From contig JBIQLW010000008.1 in NCBI GenBank assembly GCA_044463945.1, positions 1-64,000 on the forward strand: DNA of 64,000 nucleotides, written 5' to 3'. Position 1 is the first letter of the stretch, and every line of letters begins with the position of its first letter. A program made the position numbers and the translations under genes. Below the pieces are notes generated by a model that was not told where the DNA came from, made no database searches, and worked only from the letters and a program-made list of their open reading frames with translations. Origin of the DNA: 62-47 sp044463945. GTDB lineage: Bacteria; Pseudomonadota; Alphaproteobacteria; Rhizobiales; Xanthobacteraceae. Shown here one piece after another: positions 8,134 through 16,607 of the stretch.

Positions 8134-8385
8134 ATGAACATTGAATTCGACCCCGCCAAGGATGCCGCCAACGTTGCCAAGCACGGCATCTCACTGGCGC
8201 GGGCCGTTGATCTGGTCGTTCTGGCCGTCGTCGCCGACGACCGCTTTCAGGAAGAGCGCTTTCGCGCTTACGGACTGATCGATGGCGTCGCGCACTGCCT
8301 CGCCTACACGATGCGCGGCAACAACTACCGAGCGATCAGCCTGCGCCGGGCGCACAGCAAGGAGATGAAGCGACATGTCCCGTAA
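8134..8385 (+). CDS. brnT: BrnT family toxin (ribonuclease)
   Basis: The 83-residue protein has the BrnT pattern: FDPAKDAANVAKHGISLARA at the N terminus, then DDRFQEERFRAYGLIDG and YRAISLRRAHSKEMKRH at the end. BrnT is a RelE-fold RNase that stops translation and is neutralised by BrnA. It lies on the strand opposite to the surrounding tail genes, between gpE and the tube gene, and has its own promoter, so it behaves as an inserted cargo gene. The start ATG follows the -10 box by only 6 bases. Confidence 0.92.
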   Translation: MNIEFDPAKDAANVAKHGISLARAVDLVVLAVVADDRFQEERFRAYGLIDGVAHCLAYTMRGNNYRAISLRRAHSKEMKRHVP

Positions 8386-8653
8386 GCCAAAGGAACCGGT
8401 CTTCGACCGCGACAATCCGGAATGGTCCAAAGAGGACTTCGCAAGGGCCGTCCGCTTTCCGAAAGGAGCGACCCTGGCCGAGGCCACGGCCGCCGTGCGC
8501 CGCCGCGGGCGGCCGCCCGTTGCAGCGCCGAAGGAGGCCGTAAGCCTTCGCCTCGACGCTGACGTTCTGGCGGCCTATCGCCAGACCGGCGAGGGCTGGC
8601 AGACCCGCATCAACGCGGACCTGCGCAAGGCCCGGAAGCTCAAGACCGGTTAG
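8375..8653 (+). CDS. brnA: BrnA antitoxin
   Basis: The 92-residue protein overlaps the 3' end of brnT by 11 bases. It has the BrnA signature: the DNPEWSKEDF motif near the N terminus and a C-terminal ribbon-helix-helix (AVSLRLDADVLAAYRQTGEGWQ then INADLRK). BrnA binds BrnT and represses the shared promoter. Its stop codon overlaps, tail to tail, the stop codon of the tube gene FII, so the cassette fits very tightly into the tail operon. Confidence 0.92.
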   Translation: MSRKPKEPVFDRDNPEWSKEDFARAVRFPKGATLAEATAAVRRRGRPPVAAPKEAVSLRLDADVLAAYRQTGEGWQTRINADLRKARKLKTG

Positions 8654-9186
8654 GAGCCGCCCGGAATACGCAGGATGGCCCGCAGCTCGCTGTTCTGCGA
8701 AACGCCGTCCACGCGCCAAGTCGAGGTGAGGAAGTCGTAATAGTATTTCTCCCGGCCGCCCCAGTGCAGCTCATAGTGCCAGATCTCGTTGATGGCGTGA
8801 TCGTGGCCGGCGAGTTCGCCGCGCTGCCATTCGTCCTTTTCGATCTTGACGAGACGGCCTTCCATCACGGCCTTGATCTCAATCAGGCCGCCGCCTTTCT
8901 TGTCGCGGATGCCGCCGTAAGCCGTAAACGGCTTGCGGCCGGCCTTGCCGAGCCCGAACTGACTCATGATCTGCGGATCCACGCCCTTGACCTTGAAGGT
9001 GCATTCCAGCGCCTTCAGCCCGAGGCCGCCGACCGCGATCTCGCCGATCGCGCCACCCGGCGTGTAGGTTTGGGTGTTTTCCTCGAGTACTGGCAGCTTG
9101 ATGGTCTCGAGCGTCAGGTGTTTGGAGTTGTCGGGGCCGTCGTCGGTCACGAACAGGGTAAACGCCTCAAGAAGGAACAGCGACAT
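8650..9186 (-). CDS. FII: Major tail tube protein (P2 FII-like)
   Basis: The 178-residue protein has FII features: an N-terminal EAFTLFVTDD strand, LETIKLPVLEENTQTYTPGG, GGLGLKALECTFKVKG and the GHDHAINEIWHYELHWG block. It forms the inner tube of the contractile tail. It follows the sheath gene by 38 bases, as in P2. The usual next gene, E, is reached only after the opposing brnTA cassette. Confidence 0.92.
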   Translation of the reverse strand: MSLFLLEAFTLFVTDDGPDNSKHLTLETIKLPVLEENTQTYTPGGAIGEIAVGGLGLKALECTFKVKGVDPQIMSQFGLGKAGRKPFTAYGGIRDKKGGGLIEIKAVMEGRLVKIEKDEWQRGELAGHDHAINEIWHYELHWGGREKYYYDFLTSTWRVDGVSQNSELRAILRIPGGS

Positions 9187-9224
9187 CAGATATCTCCATC
9201 ATGAAAGGATTCGGCCGGCAGCGA

Positions 9225-11069
9225 TCAGGCGACCAGCGTGTTGGCCTGGCTCACGAGCGTCTCGATCATCTCCTCCAGAGCCGGCCGGTAGCGGCGACTG
9301 TCGATTGTCAGCTTGCGCAGCACCGGCGGTTCTTCCGCGGCGAAGAAAATCCGCAAATGGCCCAACCGAAGCTGCTCGGGCGAATTCTTGTTCGCCTCGA
9401 ACCCGATGCGGAATCCTAGGATGTGCTCGTCGTCCTCGAGGTCGCGCATGAAGAACGTCATGTCGTTCTGCAGCGCCTGCACTGCGTGCGGCACGATGTT
9501 CGATCGGCCCAGCCGCCGGCGGAGGTTCTTGAGCAGCGCGAGATGAATGTAATCGCGCATCCGGGTGATGTTGTAGAACTGCCAGAGCGGGTCATCGCCG
9601 GCGTTGTCGGTCCCGACGTAGACGAAACCGGCCGCCGCGATCGCGGTCTCGACCCCGGCCTCGCCGCGCACGGCGACGCCGATGTTGTTCGCCAGCAGGT
9701 TCTGCGCATCGGTGGCGCCGTCGGTCAGGGAGAAGGCGTCGTAGCGCCGCAGGCCGACGATGCCGTTGATCGGGTGATTGGCCCACGAATGCGACGGCAC
9801 GCCGCCATGTTCATGGTCGCGGCTCACCGCGATACCGAGCACCGCGGCCGCCATATCGATTTCCTCGGTTTCGACGCCGTTGGAAACGCGAAGATAGTTG
9901 TCCACCGGGATCAGCCGGTCCGAATTGATCGTCTCGCGCCAGTCGATCGCATCCTGTTTGCTGGTCGCCGGGCCGCCGACGACGGCGTGGCCGAGCACCC
10001 CTGAGCAAATCGCCGGCAGCACCGCGCAGATCGGATTGGCCTCCGCCACCCCGCCGACAACCGCGACCGAAATGTCGAATCCGTCGCCCACCGCGAAGTC
10101 GGCGCCGACATCCGCGATGGCGAACTTCACATGGCTGCTGTCGTAATCCGCGCCAACGGTCGCATTTGCGAGCACAGCGCCGCTGGGCGACACGACGGAG
10201 AACAGCCCGCCGTTGGCCGGCACCGATGCGGCCACGGTCACCTCGAACTCGTCGCCGAGCTCGAAGTCGGCGTCGCCGTCCGCGATCGTAAAGTTGATGC
10301 CGTCGGCGCTGACATAGGCAGCGCCGACGGACGCGATACCGTCGACGCCGCCGTCGGGCCGCACCACCGAGAACGAGCCGCCGTTGGCCGCTTCCGCCCC
10401 GCAGATCAGGCGCCAGACGCCGACCGCGGCGGTTGCGTCCGCGCTCACGCCGCCGATCGTGCCGTCTCCGACGTTGCCGGCCTTGGCTTGCGCCGCGACG
10501 GTCCGCGCGCCACCGATGCAGCGCACGCGATAGATCCCGGACTGCACGTCAGCACCATACGCCGGCGCCGCCAGCGTCAGCGTGCCGCCGCCAATATTGC
10601 CGCCGGCCTTGACGGCGGATGTCACCGTCGTCGCGCCGGCGGTGCGGATGAACTTGCCGGTGTATCCCGGAGCGCCGAGCAGTCGCGGGATGACGCCGAG
10701 AGTCTGGCCCGCGCGGAGGAGCGCATAGAGACCGGTGCCGAGCGCCTGGTTGCCGATGATGTTCGCGATCGTCTCGTTGTCGTCAGCACCCTGCGCGACG
10801 CGCACCGCAACGATGCGAGCGGCGACCTGAAAGTCATCGAGCTGATGATTGATGATCGCGACCGATTTCGCCAGCGGTCCAGTGCCAATTTTCGCCAGGT
10901 AAGTCGGATCGCTCGAATTGAACTCGACCAGTGTGTTGATCGGAAACACCGCGTTATCCGCGTCCTGCGACGGCAGGACGAGGCCGACCACCGACAGGTC
11001 GGAGGGTACGACCGGACGCGGCTCGTCGCCGGTGCGGTTGATGACAATGCCAAAAGTCGGTTCGGTCAT
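9225..11069 (-). CDS. FI: Tail sheath protein (P2 FI-like) with an inserted beta-repeat domain
   Basis: The 614-residue contractile sheath is far longer than P2 FI (about 396). Residues 1-140 and about 343-614 read as ordinary sheath (GIVINRTGDEPRPVVPSDL; NPICAVLPAICSGVLGHAVV; SHSWANHPINGIVGLRRYDA; the RMRDYIHLALLKNLRRRLGR helix). Between them is a roughly 200-residue glycine-, alanine- and valine-rich insert. It includes two related units of about 55 residues (about 229-283 and 286-340) sharing an NGG-x-FSVV-x-P-x-G pattern and a later ADFxxGDxF/FxxGDGF block. Sheath surface domains commonly carry such additions. Confidence 0.92.
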   Translation of the reverse strand: MTEPTFGIVINRTGDEPRPVVPSDLSVVGLVLPSQDADNAVFPINTLVEFNSSDPTYLAKIGTGPLAKSVAIINHQLDDFQVAARIVAVRVAQGADDNETIANIIGNQALGTGLYALLRAGQTLGVIPRLLGAPGYTGKFIRTAGATTVTSAVKAGGNIGGGTLTLAAPAYGADVQSGIYRVRCIGGARTVAAQAKAGNVGDGTIGGVSADATAAVGVWRLICGAEAANGGSFSVVRPDGGVDGIASVGAAYVSADGINFTIADGDADFELGDEFEVTVAASVPANGGLFSVVSPSGAVLANATVGADYDSSHVKFAIADVGADFAVGDGFDISVAVVGGVAEANPICAVLPAICSGVLGHAVVGGPATSKQDAIDWRETINSDRLIPVDNYLRVSNGVETEEIDMAAAVLGIAVSRDHEHGGVPSHSWANHPINGIVGLRRYDAFSLTDGATDAQNLLANNIGVAVRGEAGVETAIAAAGFVYVGTDNAGDDPLWQFYNITRMRDYIHLALLKNLRRRLGRSNIVPHAVQALQNDMTFFMRDLEDDEHILGFRIGFEANKNSPEQLRLGHLRIFFAAEEPPVLRKLTIDSRRYRPALEEMIETLVSQANTLVA

Positions 11070-11153
11070 TTCGACGGCTCCAATAATAAGGCCACCCGAG
11101 TTAGGCGGCGATTGCAGGTTGTGATTGAACGGTCGGGTGGTACGGCGCCGGCG

Positions 11154-11267
11154 CTACGCGACTGCCGGCCAGTAGTGGTTGTCGGCGTAGTCGGCCGGGA
11201 TCGGGTCCATGGCCTTGATGGCGTGGCCGGCCATGATGTGCGCGGCTAGGCGCGCGTCATGCGACAA
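11154..11267 (-). CDS. Possible 37-residue protein
   Basis: A short frame from TTG 11267 to TAG 11154-11156 encodes a peptide with AAHIMAGHAIKAMDPIP and DYADNHYWPAVA. Its start would overlap the restored end of the upstream fibre-associated gene. Codon use looks coding, but no motif is recognised and the non-ATG start lowers confidence. Between it and the sheath gene, 11070-11153, I see nothing else. Confidence 0.35.
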   Translation of the reverse strand: MSHDARLAAHIMAGHAIKAMDPIPADYADNHYWPAVA

Positions 11268-11816
11268 GGGCGTTGGCGCGGACGATGAGTGTGTCGACCT
11301 GCCCAGGCGTGAGGCCAAGCGCGTCGATGATCTGCTGGGTCAGTGGGTCGTCGCGATGGATTTCGACCGCGAGGTCCCATTCCTCCTGCACGGCGGCTTC
11401 GCCGCGATCGCGGCCTTGACGGCCGACCACTGTCCGATTTCATCCAGCGCCCGCTTGATGCCAAGTTTCGATGCCTTCGAGGGGACAACCGGAGGAGGAT
11501 CGGAGAAGGCGCCGGTGTCGGGGTCGTATCGTTTCGCGCCGAAGTCCGCCTGTGGGTCGCCGCCCTCGTAGCCGGCGACTTCAAGCAGGGTGCAACTCTG
11601 CGGAAACAACCATGAGGCATCGAAGGTCGCCGCTTGTACGATGTCACCCAGCACTGTCATCTTGACGGACCCGTCTTGAAACGGCGAGCCCTTCATGAAC
11701 TCGTACCAATCGATCGCGTCAGTATCGCGCCGGCAGAACATTGTGTTCTCAGGGAATCCTTCCGGCGGGCTCTCGGGCACATATCTTGCCCACATCCCAT
11801 GATTGATGATGTTCAT
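11257..11816 (-). pseudogene. Tail fibre-associated protein, frameshifted near position 11400
   Basis: From ATG 11816 the frame encodes NIINHGMWARYVPESPPEG, then a mostly polar protein with a GIKRALDEIGQWSAVKAAIAA helix. At about 11400 the frame turns into an improbable basic tail (KPPCRRNGTSRSK) and stops at 11340. One base added at that point restores AAVQEEWDLAVEIHRDDPL and ALGLTPGQVDTLIVRANALVA, ending at TGA 11257-11259, a coherent helical C terminus. So one base seems to have been lost in a GCGGCG run, by mutation or sequencing error. It lies between the fibre and sheath genes. Confidence 0.7.
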
Positions 11817-11817
11817 A

Positions 11818-13371
11818 TTATGCGTTTCCTACAGTGAGCCAAGACCCGCCACGTAAAACCTGAAGGTATCGATATCGAAGCATGTCGATGCCATTGATAT
11901 TTGCCCTGTAGCCGGTCACGATTCCCCCGGAATAAGGCTCCGTGATCTGATTCTGGACGAAGCCCGTGTCGCCGGCATATGCGAGCCTAGCACTCTCGAT
12001 GGGCTGCCCGTGATGCCGCGTTGTCCAAATCTTTCTTGCGACACCGGAGCCGTAACTCCACCCTCCGATATATAAGTCACCATCCGGCCGCAGACCAAAG
12101 TGTGCTCCGAAAGCGCCGATGCTGTTGAACGATATCAGCGCATCGCCATCTTGAGCGACGGTCAACCCTCCAATATTCCCAGAGGAGCTTCCGATGTTTG
12201 CGGCAGGGCCGCTAATCAGCACCTTGCCAGAGAAGTTATCGCCAGCCTTGTCCGCCGGTGTGTAGCTAAGCGTCGCTTGAGCGCCGATCACCGTGCGAAC
12301 CGCAGCGGCGTTGGCGGCTGTCATGACTGCCTTGCCGATAGAGGACGGACTGACGATCTCATTCCAGGCAGTGAATGTCGGGCTTCCAGTACCGATGTCA
12401 TAACCGGAGCGGACGAACATCGTCGCGTCGGTGTAGCGGATAACCAACTGAGCGATGGTGTCGCCCTGGCGTGAAACAATCAGTTGGGAATACTGCACCG
12501 ATGCCGGCGCATTGCCGGGCGCATTCTCGATCCGATAGAACCCGGCATTGACGACCGTGTTTAGGTCGACGTTGTTCGGGAGCTGAGTGACGCCAACGGC
12601 GCCAACGTTGCTTCTCGCCGTCGCCTTCTCTGCATCGGTCAGAGCTTGCGCAGCATCGAAGCGCACGCGTTGCTTATTCAGCAGCTTCATCATCGGCGCC
12701 GACGTCACCGGGCGATCGATATCCGTGCCGGCCTCCACCTCCGCATCGGTGGCAAGCTCCACGAGTCCCGGCCGCCACGTCGTCGCCGTACGCGCGGCCA
12801 GCCCCGCCGGTGTCACCGCCGTCGATGTATCGGTGCCAGCCTGTACATCCGCAGGAGTCGCAAGCTTCACGATGCCGGCGGCGGCCGTGGTGGATTCCGG
12901 GACGTCCGCCAGTTTGTTCCACGGCAGCTTGCCGGCGCCATCGAGGCCGGCGTAGCCGCCGGGCTGGTTTTTCTCGGCCGTCGACTGGATGGTGGCGATG
13001 GTGTTGAGCGCGTCGGCAAGCGCGGCGTTCGCGTCGGCGAGCATCTCCTGCGACTGGACCAACAGAGGCTGAATCACCGCGCCGATGTCCTGATCGGCGA
13101 GCGCCTGGATGACGCCGTAGGCGGCGGCCGCGTCGACCCGCATCTGCTCGATGATGCTCAGCCGATCCTCCGCCGCGACGACAACGGGCGCGAGCTGCAT
13201 CTCGATGACGGAGAGGCCGCGCGCGATGATGGCGTCCACAGTCGCGCGCTGGACGCCGAGATTCTCCTCCAGCGGCGCGAGACGCGCCTCCATGGCATCG
13301 ATCAGCCCGTCCCAAACCACCTTCGACCAGTTTCGGGCGACCGACGATTTGAACTGAGACAGGCCCGCCAT
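11818..13371 (-). CDS. Tail fibre protein
   Basis: The 517-residue protein starts with helical, coiled-coil-like sequence (residues 1-130). Two Phage_fiber_2-type repeats follow (GIVKLATPADVQAGTDTSTA and GLVELATDAEVEAGTDIDRP, about 168-225). The C-terminal half has beta-rich sequence with WTTRHHGQPIESARLAYAGD and ends in RGGSWLTVGNA. It is the most fibre-like protein of the element. It does not contain the retroelement variable repeat, so it is not the diversified protein. Confidence 0.85.
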   Translation of the reverse strand: MAGLSQFKSSVARNWSKVVWDGLIDAMEARLAPLEENLGVQRATVDAIIARGLSVIEMQLAPVVVAAEDRLSIIEQMRVDAAAAYGVIQALADQDIGAVIQPLLVQSQEMLADANAALADALNTIATIQSTAEKNQPGGYAGLDGAGKLPWNKLADVPESTTAAAGIVKLATPADVQAGTDTSTAVTPAGLAARTATTWRPGLVELATDAEVEAGTDIDRPVTSAPMMKLLNKQRVRFDAAQALTDAEKATARSNVGAVGVTQLPNNVDLNTVVNAGFYRIENAPGNAPASVQYSQLIVSRQGDTIAQLVIRYTDATMFVRSGYDIGTGSPTFTAWNEIVSPSSIGKAVMTAANAAAVRTVIGAQATLSYTPADKAGDNFSGKVLISGPAANIGSSSGNIGGLTVAQDGDALISFNSIGAFGAHFGLRPDGDLYIGGWSYGSGVARKIWTTRHHGQPIESARLAYAGDTGFVQNQITEPYSGGIVTGYRANINGIDMLRYRYLQVLRGGSWLTVGNA

Positions 13372-13372
13372 G

Positions 13373-13573
13373 TCAGACGGCCTCGTAAGAGGTCACCGCC
13401 TGCGGGCTGGCGGACAGGACGGTCTTGAGCACGTCGCCGCGCAGGCGCGGCAGCCGATCGGCGCTCGGGTTGACGACGCTGCGGCCGACGCGGATCGATT
13501 TGGTCAGAACCACCTTGTAGACGCGGTCGTCGTCGATCGCGGGCCGTGCGGGCTGTGCGGGCTGTTTCGCCAT
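13373..13573 (-). CDS. Small protein of the fibre module
   Basis: The 66-residue basic protein has VYKVVLTKSIRVGRSVVNP and ends in AVTSYEAV. The tight packing between the fibre gene (stop codon 13371) and the large upstream gene argues that it is real. Similar short proteins occur in phage tail clusters as fibre accessories; no specific role can be assigned. Confidence 0.6.
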   Translation of the reverse strand: MAKQPAQPARPAIDDDRVYKVVLTKSIRVGRSVVNPSADRLPRLRGDVLKTVLSASPQAVTSYEAV

Positions 13574-13585
13574 GGATGGTCTCCT

Positions 13586-15892
13586 TTAGGATGCCGGGAA
13601 GCTGATGTCCGTCGCCATCGAGACGAGGAAAATCGACAGTGCGGAGGTGGTCGAGAACGTCGTCTTGCGCTTCCACGTCTGCGTCGGCGTCAGGCCGACC
13701 CACGTGAAGGTGCGGCGGATCGAGCCGTCCGGCAGCACCTCGTCGGAGGTGGAGGTCGGCGCGACTTCGGTGCCGTACCCTTCGCCGACCAGCAGCGAGC
13801 AGGCCAGATCGTGATCGGCTTCCTTGTAGTGTTCGAGGACGAGCACGGCGTGGACCTCGTCCACGTTCGCCGGCGCGGTTCGCGCCTCGGTGATGTGGAC
13901 GCCGTTGGTGCGCGGCCGCGTCACGGTGACGTAGCTTTCGTTGAGCTTGATCGCCGGCATGACGTCGGTCGTTCCGACCAGCACCATGCGCGCATTCAGC
14001 GCCGCTGGCAGGCCGTACAGCGGCGAATTGCCCGAGGCCACTTCGGCGAGCGGCACCCATGCCGAGCCGATCTGCACCTCGTAGGACAGGCTGGTGCCCT
14101 GCGGGACCACCTGCTTGGTCAGCAGGTCGATATCGGTGATGCCGCCGGACAGATTCCAGTTGTTGAGGTTGACGACCAGGCGCGGCGTGATGAAGTCGGC
14201 GACCAGCACCTCAAAGCAGGCATCGAGCGCGATGTTGCCCTGCGACCAGACACCATCGGTTGAGACGAAGAACGAGCCCTGCGCGTACTTGTTGCCCTCG
14301 ACCATCGCCAGCCAGTGATTGCCGGCGGTGATGACGAACCAGCCGTAGCGGCCGCCACCCTCGAGGAAGGTCGGCTCGATCTGGAAGGCGGTCAGCGTCG
14401 GCCACACTTTCAGGTTGGCCGCTGCGACGGTGGTGACCGCGAGCACCTTCTTGTAGTTTGGCTCGCCGTTCTCGAACAGTTCGCACAGGCCCAGCCGGAC
14501 ATCGCCGCCGCCGGCGTCGATCCGCGAGAAGCCGAGCCGGACACCCGTGACCCAGCCGGATCGCGGCATCATGAAGGTGTTGCCGGCGACCTGGCCGACA
14601 TAGGACGCCGAGACGTAAACCGCGTCCCAATATGGATCCTCGTAGGTATCGACCCAATATTGCCGAACGCGGAAAATGGTGTGGTCGCGGATCGCGCCCG
14701 ACCAGTCGGTGTACTGCGCGCCCTCGACCTCCCAGGTCGACCCATCGGCGGCGTAGAACAGCCCGGCCAGCGCGTCGTAGCGGCCCGATTGCCACCACTG
14801 TGTGTTGGTGCAGACGAGTTTCGAATTGCCGTAGCGAATGCGGGTGCGGCTGATCGTCTTCAGGACGTATTCGACGGTCTGCGAACCGCCGTTGGAGAGC
14901 GCGACCTCACTGTCGCGGCCGATCACCGAGAGCAACGCCTTGGTGTCGTACTTCGGCAGCACGATGCCCGCGGCCGAGGTCTGAATTTGAGTGTCGCCCG
15001 GCGTCAGCAGCGACAGCGCCTTGGTGTCGCTGTTGTCGTGGGCGAAGCGAATACCTTCCTCGACCAGCGCGACATAGTTGATGTGATCGATGTCACTGTC
15101 GGTCGTATCGAGAAAATAGTCCGTTTTCGAATACGAGTAGCCGTCCGGCAGGCCGGATTGCTCGCTGAGGCGCGCGAGCTGCTCCATGACGTAGGCGAAG
15201 AACTGCCGGTCCAGTTTCTGCGCACTGGAGGCGAGCAGCTTGGCGACGTCGGTCTTGAGGCCCTCGATCGCCGGCTCGGCGGTCTTGCGCCATTCCTCGA
15301 CCAGCGTCAGGCGGCCATCCACCACGCGCAGCGAGTTCACGCGGTTGTCGGTCGATTGCTCGATCAGCACCACCTCGGTCGGTGACAGCGTCACCCACGC
15401 CACCACGGTGTTGGCGAGATCCACTACCGGCTTGACCGGCGATGGCGCCTGGTCGCCGACCTGGATGGCGACGGCGGCGCGCCGCCACGTCACCGTGGCC
15501 GTGGGCTGCGGGTCCATGACCGGCGGATAGGTCGAGCCGTCGACGACGAAGTCGCGCGGCTGGGTCCCGTCGTCGATCGTCTGCGCCTGCAACAGCACCG
15601 CGACGATCCGGCGATTGCCGGAGGTCGGCATGTGCGGCAGCAGGTTGAGAATCGCCGCGCCGGTGTCGTCACCGAACAGCTTGCCGTCCTTGTAGAGATA
15701 CCAGGGCGCTCCTACCGTGACCTGCGTCGTTCCGGTCTTGGTGACATCCGCGCCGGCGTAGGCCGTCGCCGTCCCGCCGTTGATGGCGGTCGAGATCAGC
15801 GCGTCGAGCGCTCCGCGCGGCAACTTTGCGAGGTTGTCGAAGTCCTCCAGCGTAACGGTCTGATTGTCCGATATGCGGGCGATCTTGGTCAT
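13586..15892 (-). CDS. Large fibre or baseplate-like protein (possibly DUF4815)
   Basis: The 768-residue protein starts at ATG 15892 (MTKIARISDNQTVTLEDFDN); the frame further upstream is arginine-rich and improbable. The N-terminal part resembles DUF4815-type phage proteins. The middle has helical segments (PAIEGLKTDVAKLL) and the C-terminal half is beta-rich (WNLSGGITDIDLLTKQVV, then GVHITEARTAPANVDEVHAV). It could attach fibres to the tail tip, or replace missing baseplate parts. The start overlaps the stop of the preceding gene (ATGA). Confidence 0.65.
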   Translation of the reverse strand: MTKIARISDNQTVTLEDFDNLAKLPRGALDALISTAINGGTATAYAGADVTKTGTTQVTVGAPWYLYKDGKLFGDDTGAAILNLLPHMPTSGNRRIVAVLLQAQTIDDGTQPRDFVVDGSTYPPVMDPQPTATVTWRRAAVAIQVGDQAPSPVKPVVDLANTVVAWVTLSPTEVVLIEQSTDNRVNSLRVVDGRLTLVEEWRKTAEPAIEGLKTDVAKLLASSAQKLDRQFFAYVMEQLARLSEQSGLPDGYSYSKTDYFLDTTDSDIDHINYVALVEEGIRFAHDNSDTKALSLLTPGDTQIQTSAAGIVLPKYDTKALLSVIGRDSEVALSNGGSQTVEYVLKTISRTRIRYGNSKLVCTNTQWWQSGRYDALAGLFYAADGSTWEVEGAQYTDWSGAIRDHTIFRVRQYWVDTYEDPYWDAVYVSASYVGQVAGNTFMMPRSGWVTGVRLGFSRIDAGGGDVRLGLCELFENGEPNYKKVLAVTTVAAANLKVWPTLTAFQIEPTFLEGGGRYGWFVITAGNHWLAMVEGNKYAQGSFFVSTDGVWSQGNIALDACFEVLVADFITPRLVVNLNNWNLSGGITDIDLLTKQVVPQGTSLSYEVQIGSAWVPLAEVASGNSPLYGLPAALNARMVLVGTTDVMPAIKLNESYVTVTRPRTNGVHITEARTAPANVDEVHAVLVLEHYKEADHDLACSLLVGEGYGTEVAPTSTSDEVLPDGSIRRTFTWVGLTPTQTWKRKTTFSTTSALSIFLVSMATDISFPAS

Positions 15893-16272
15893 TGTGCGCT
15901 CCGGTTGAGTGGCACCATCCCGCCCCACGGCGATGGACGGTCGAAGGAGAGGTCGGCCACCGTGCGCGGCCGATAGGTGCGTGTGGTGAACTTGACGTCG
16001 TCGCGGACGGCGCGCGCGCGATAGATCGCGGCGCCGACGCGCGTGACGCGATCCGACCCGCGCCCGGCGGTCATGTGGCCGACGCCCCACATCCCTGCGG
16101 TTGCAGGCCGGCCGCTGGCTTTGAAGGTGGCGTCGACGCGTAACAGCGCGTTGAAGGGACGCAGCCGCGCCATCATCCGGCCGACCACCGGGCCGACCGC
16201 GCGATGCGCGTCGCTGCCGGCGCGATCCTCGTGGCCGAACCGCAACTGGTTCAGCGGCACCTGAATGTCCAT
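15889..16272 (-). CDS. Hypothetical protein between the retroelement and fibre genes
   Basis: The 127-residue basic protein begins MDIQVPLNQLRFGHEDRAGS, slightly like a ParB N terminus, but no DGQH-type catalytic motif follows. It is coupled to the next gene (ATGA at its end) and starts 3 bases after the TSCPD-like gene ends, so it belongs to the same operon. Function unknown. Confidence 0.5.
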   Translation of the reverse strand: MDIQVPLNQLRFGHEDRAGSDAHRAVGPVVGRMMARLRPFNALLRVDATFKASGRPATAGMWGVGHMTAGRGSDRVTRVGAAIYRARAVRDDVKFTTRTYRPRTVADLSFDRPSPWGGMVPLNRSAQ

Positions 16273-16274
16273 GG

Positions 16275-16607
16275 TCAGTCTCCCTCTTGTGCTGTCTCGT
16301 TGAGAAATGATGCGGCGAGGCCCAGCACCGACGCCGGCGCACCATCGGAATTGCGTTTCATCGACCGCCCGATCTCCGCCGGCGTGCAGCCGTGCTGGAG
16401 CAAGAGCGACATCAGGATGGCGCCGTCGCAGACCAGCGCGTCGATCGGCGAATTGGCCTTCTGCGCGTTGAGGAACACCTCAATTACCGGCCCGAGCATC
16501 GATCCACGGTCGAAATCGCGGCCGAGCCCGACCTTAAAGCGCTGGCCTTCGTGCTCGATGGCGATCGTCTCGAGGGCGCGACGCTGTCGTGGTCGGGTGC
16601 GAGTCAT
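16275..16607 (-). CDS. TSCPD-like protein coupled to the reverse transcriptase
   Basis: The 110-residue protein has the layout of small TSCPD-domain (ribonucleotide-reductase-related) proteins: an N-terminal basic stretch, an IEHEGQRFKVGLGRDF strand pair, VIEVFLNAQKANSPIDALVCDGAI as two pieces, then LLLQHGCTPAEIGRSMKRN and a C-terminal GAPASVLGL. Its ATG overlaps the TGA of the reverse transcriptase (ATGA), so the two are translated together. The start at 16622 would only add residues inside the RT gene. A link to nucleotide supply or cDNA synthesis is my inference. Confidence 0.65.
   Translation of the reverse strand: MTRTRPRQRRALETIAIEHEGQRFKVGLGRDFDRGSMLGPVIEVFLNAQKANSPIDALVCDGAILMSLLLQHGCTPAEIGRSMKRNSDGAPASVLGLAASFLNETAQEGD

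Noticed and set aside
13586..16345. A 919-residue protein starting at 16345
   Set aside because: The first 150 residues are improbable and overlap two coupled genes; the start at 15892 has a coherent N terminus.
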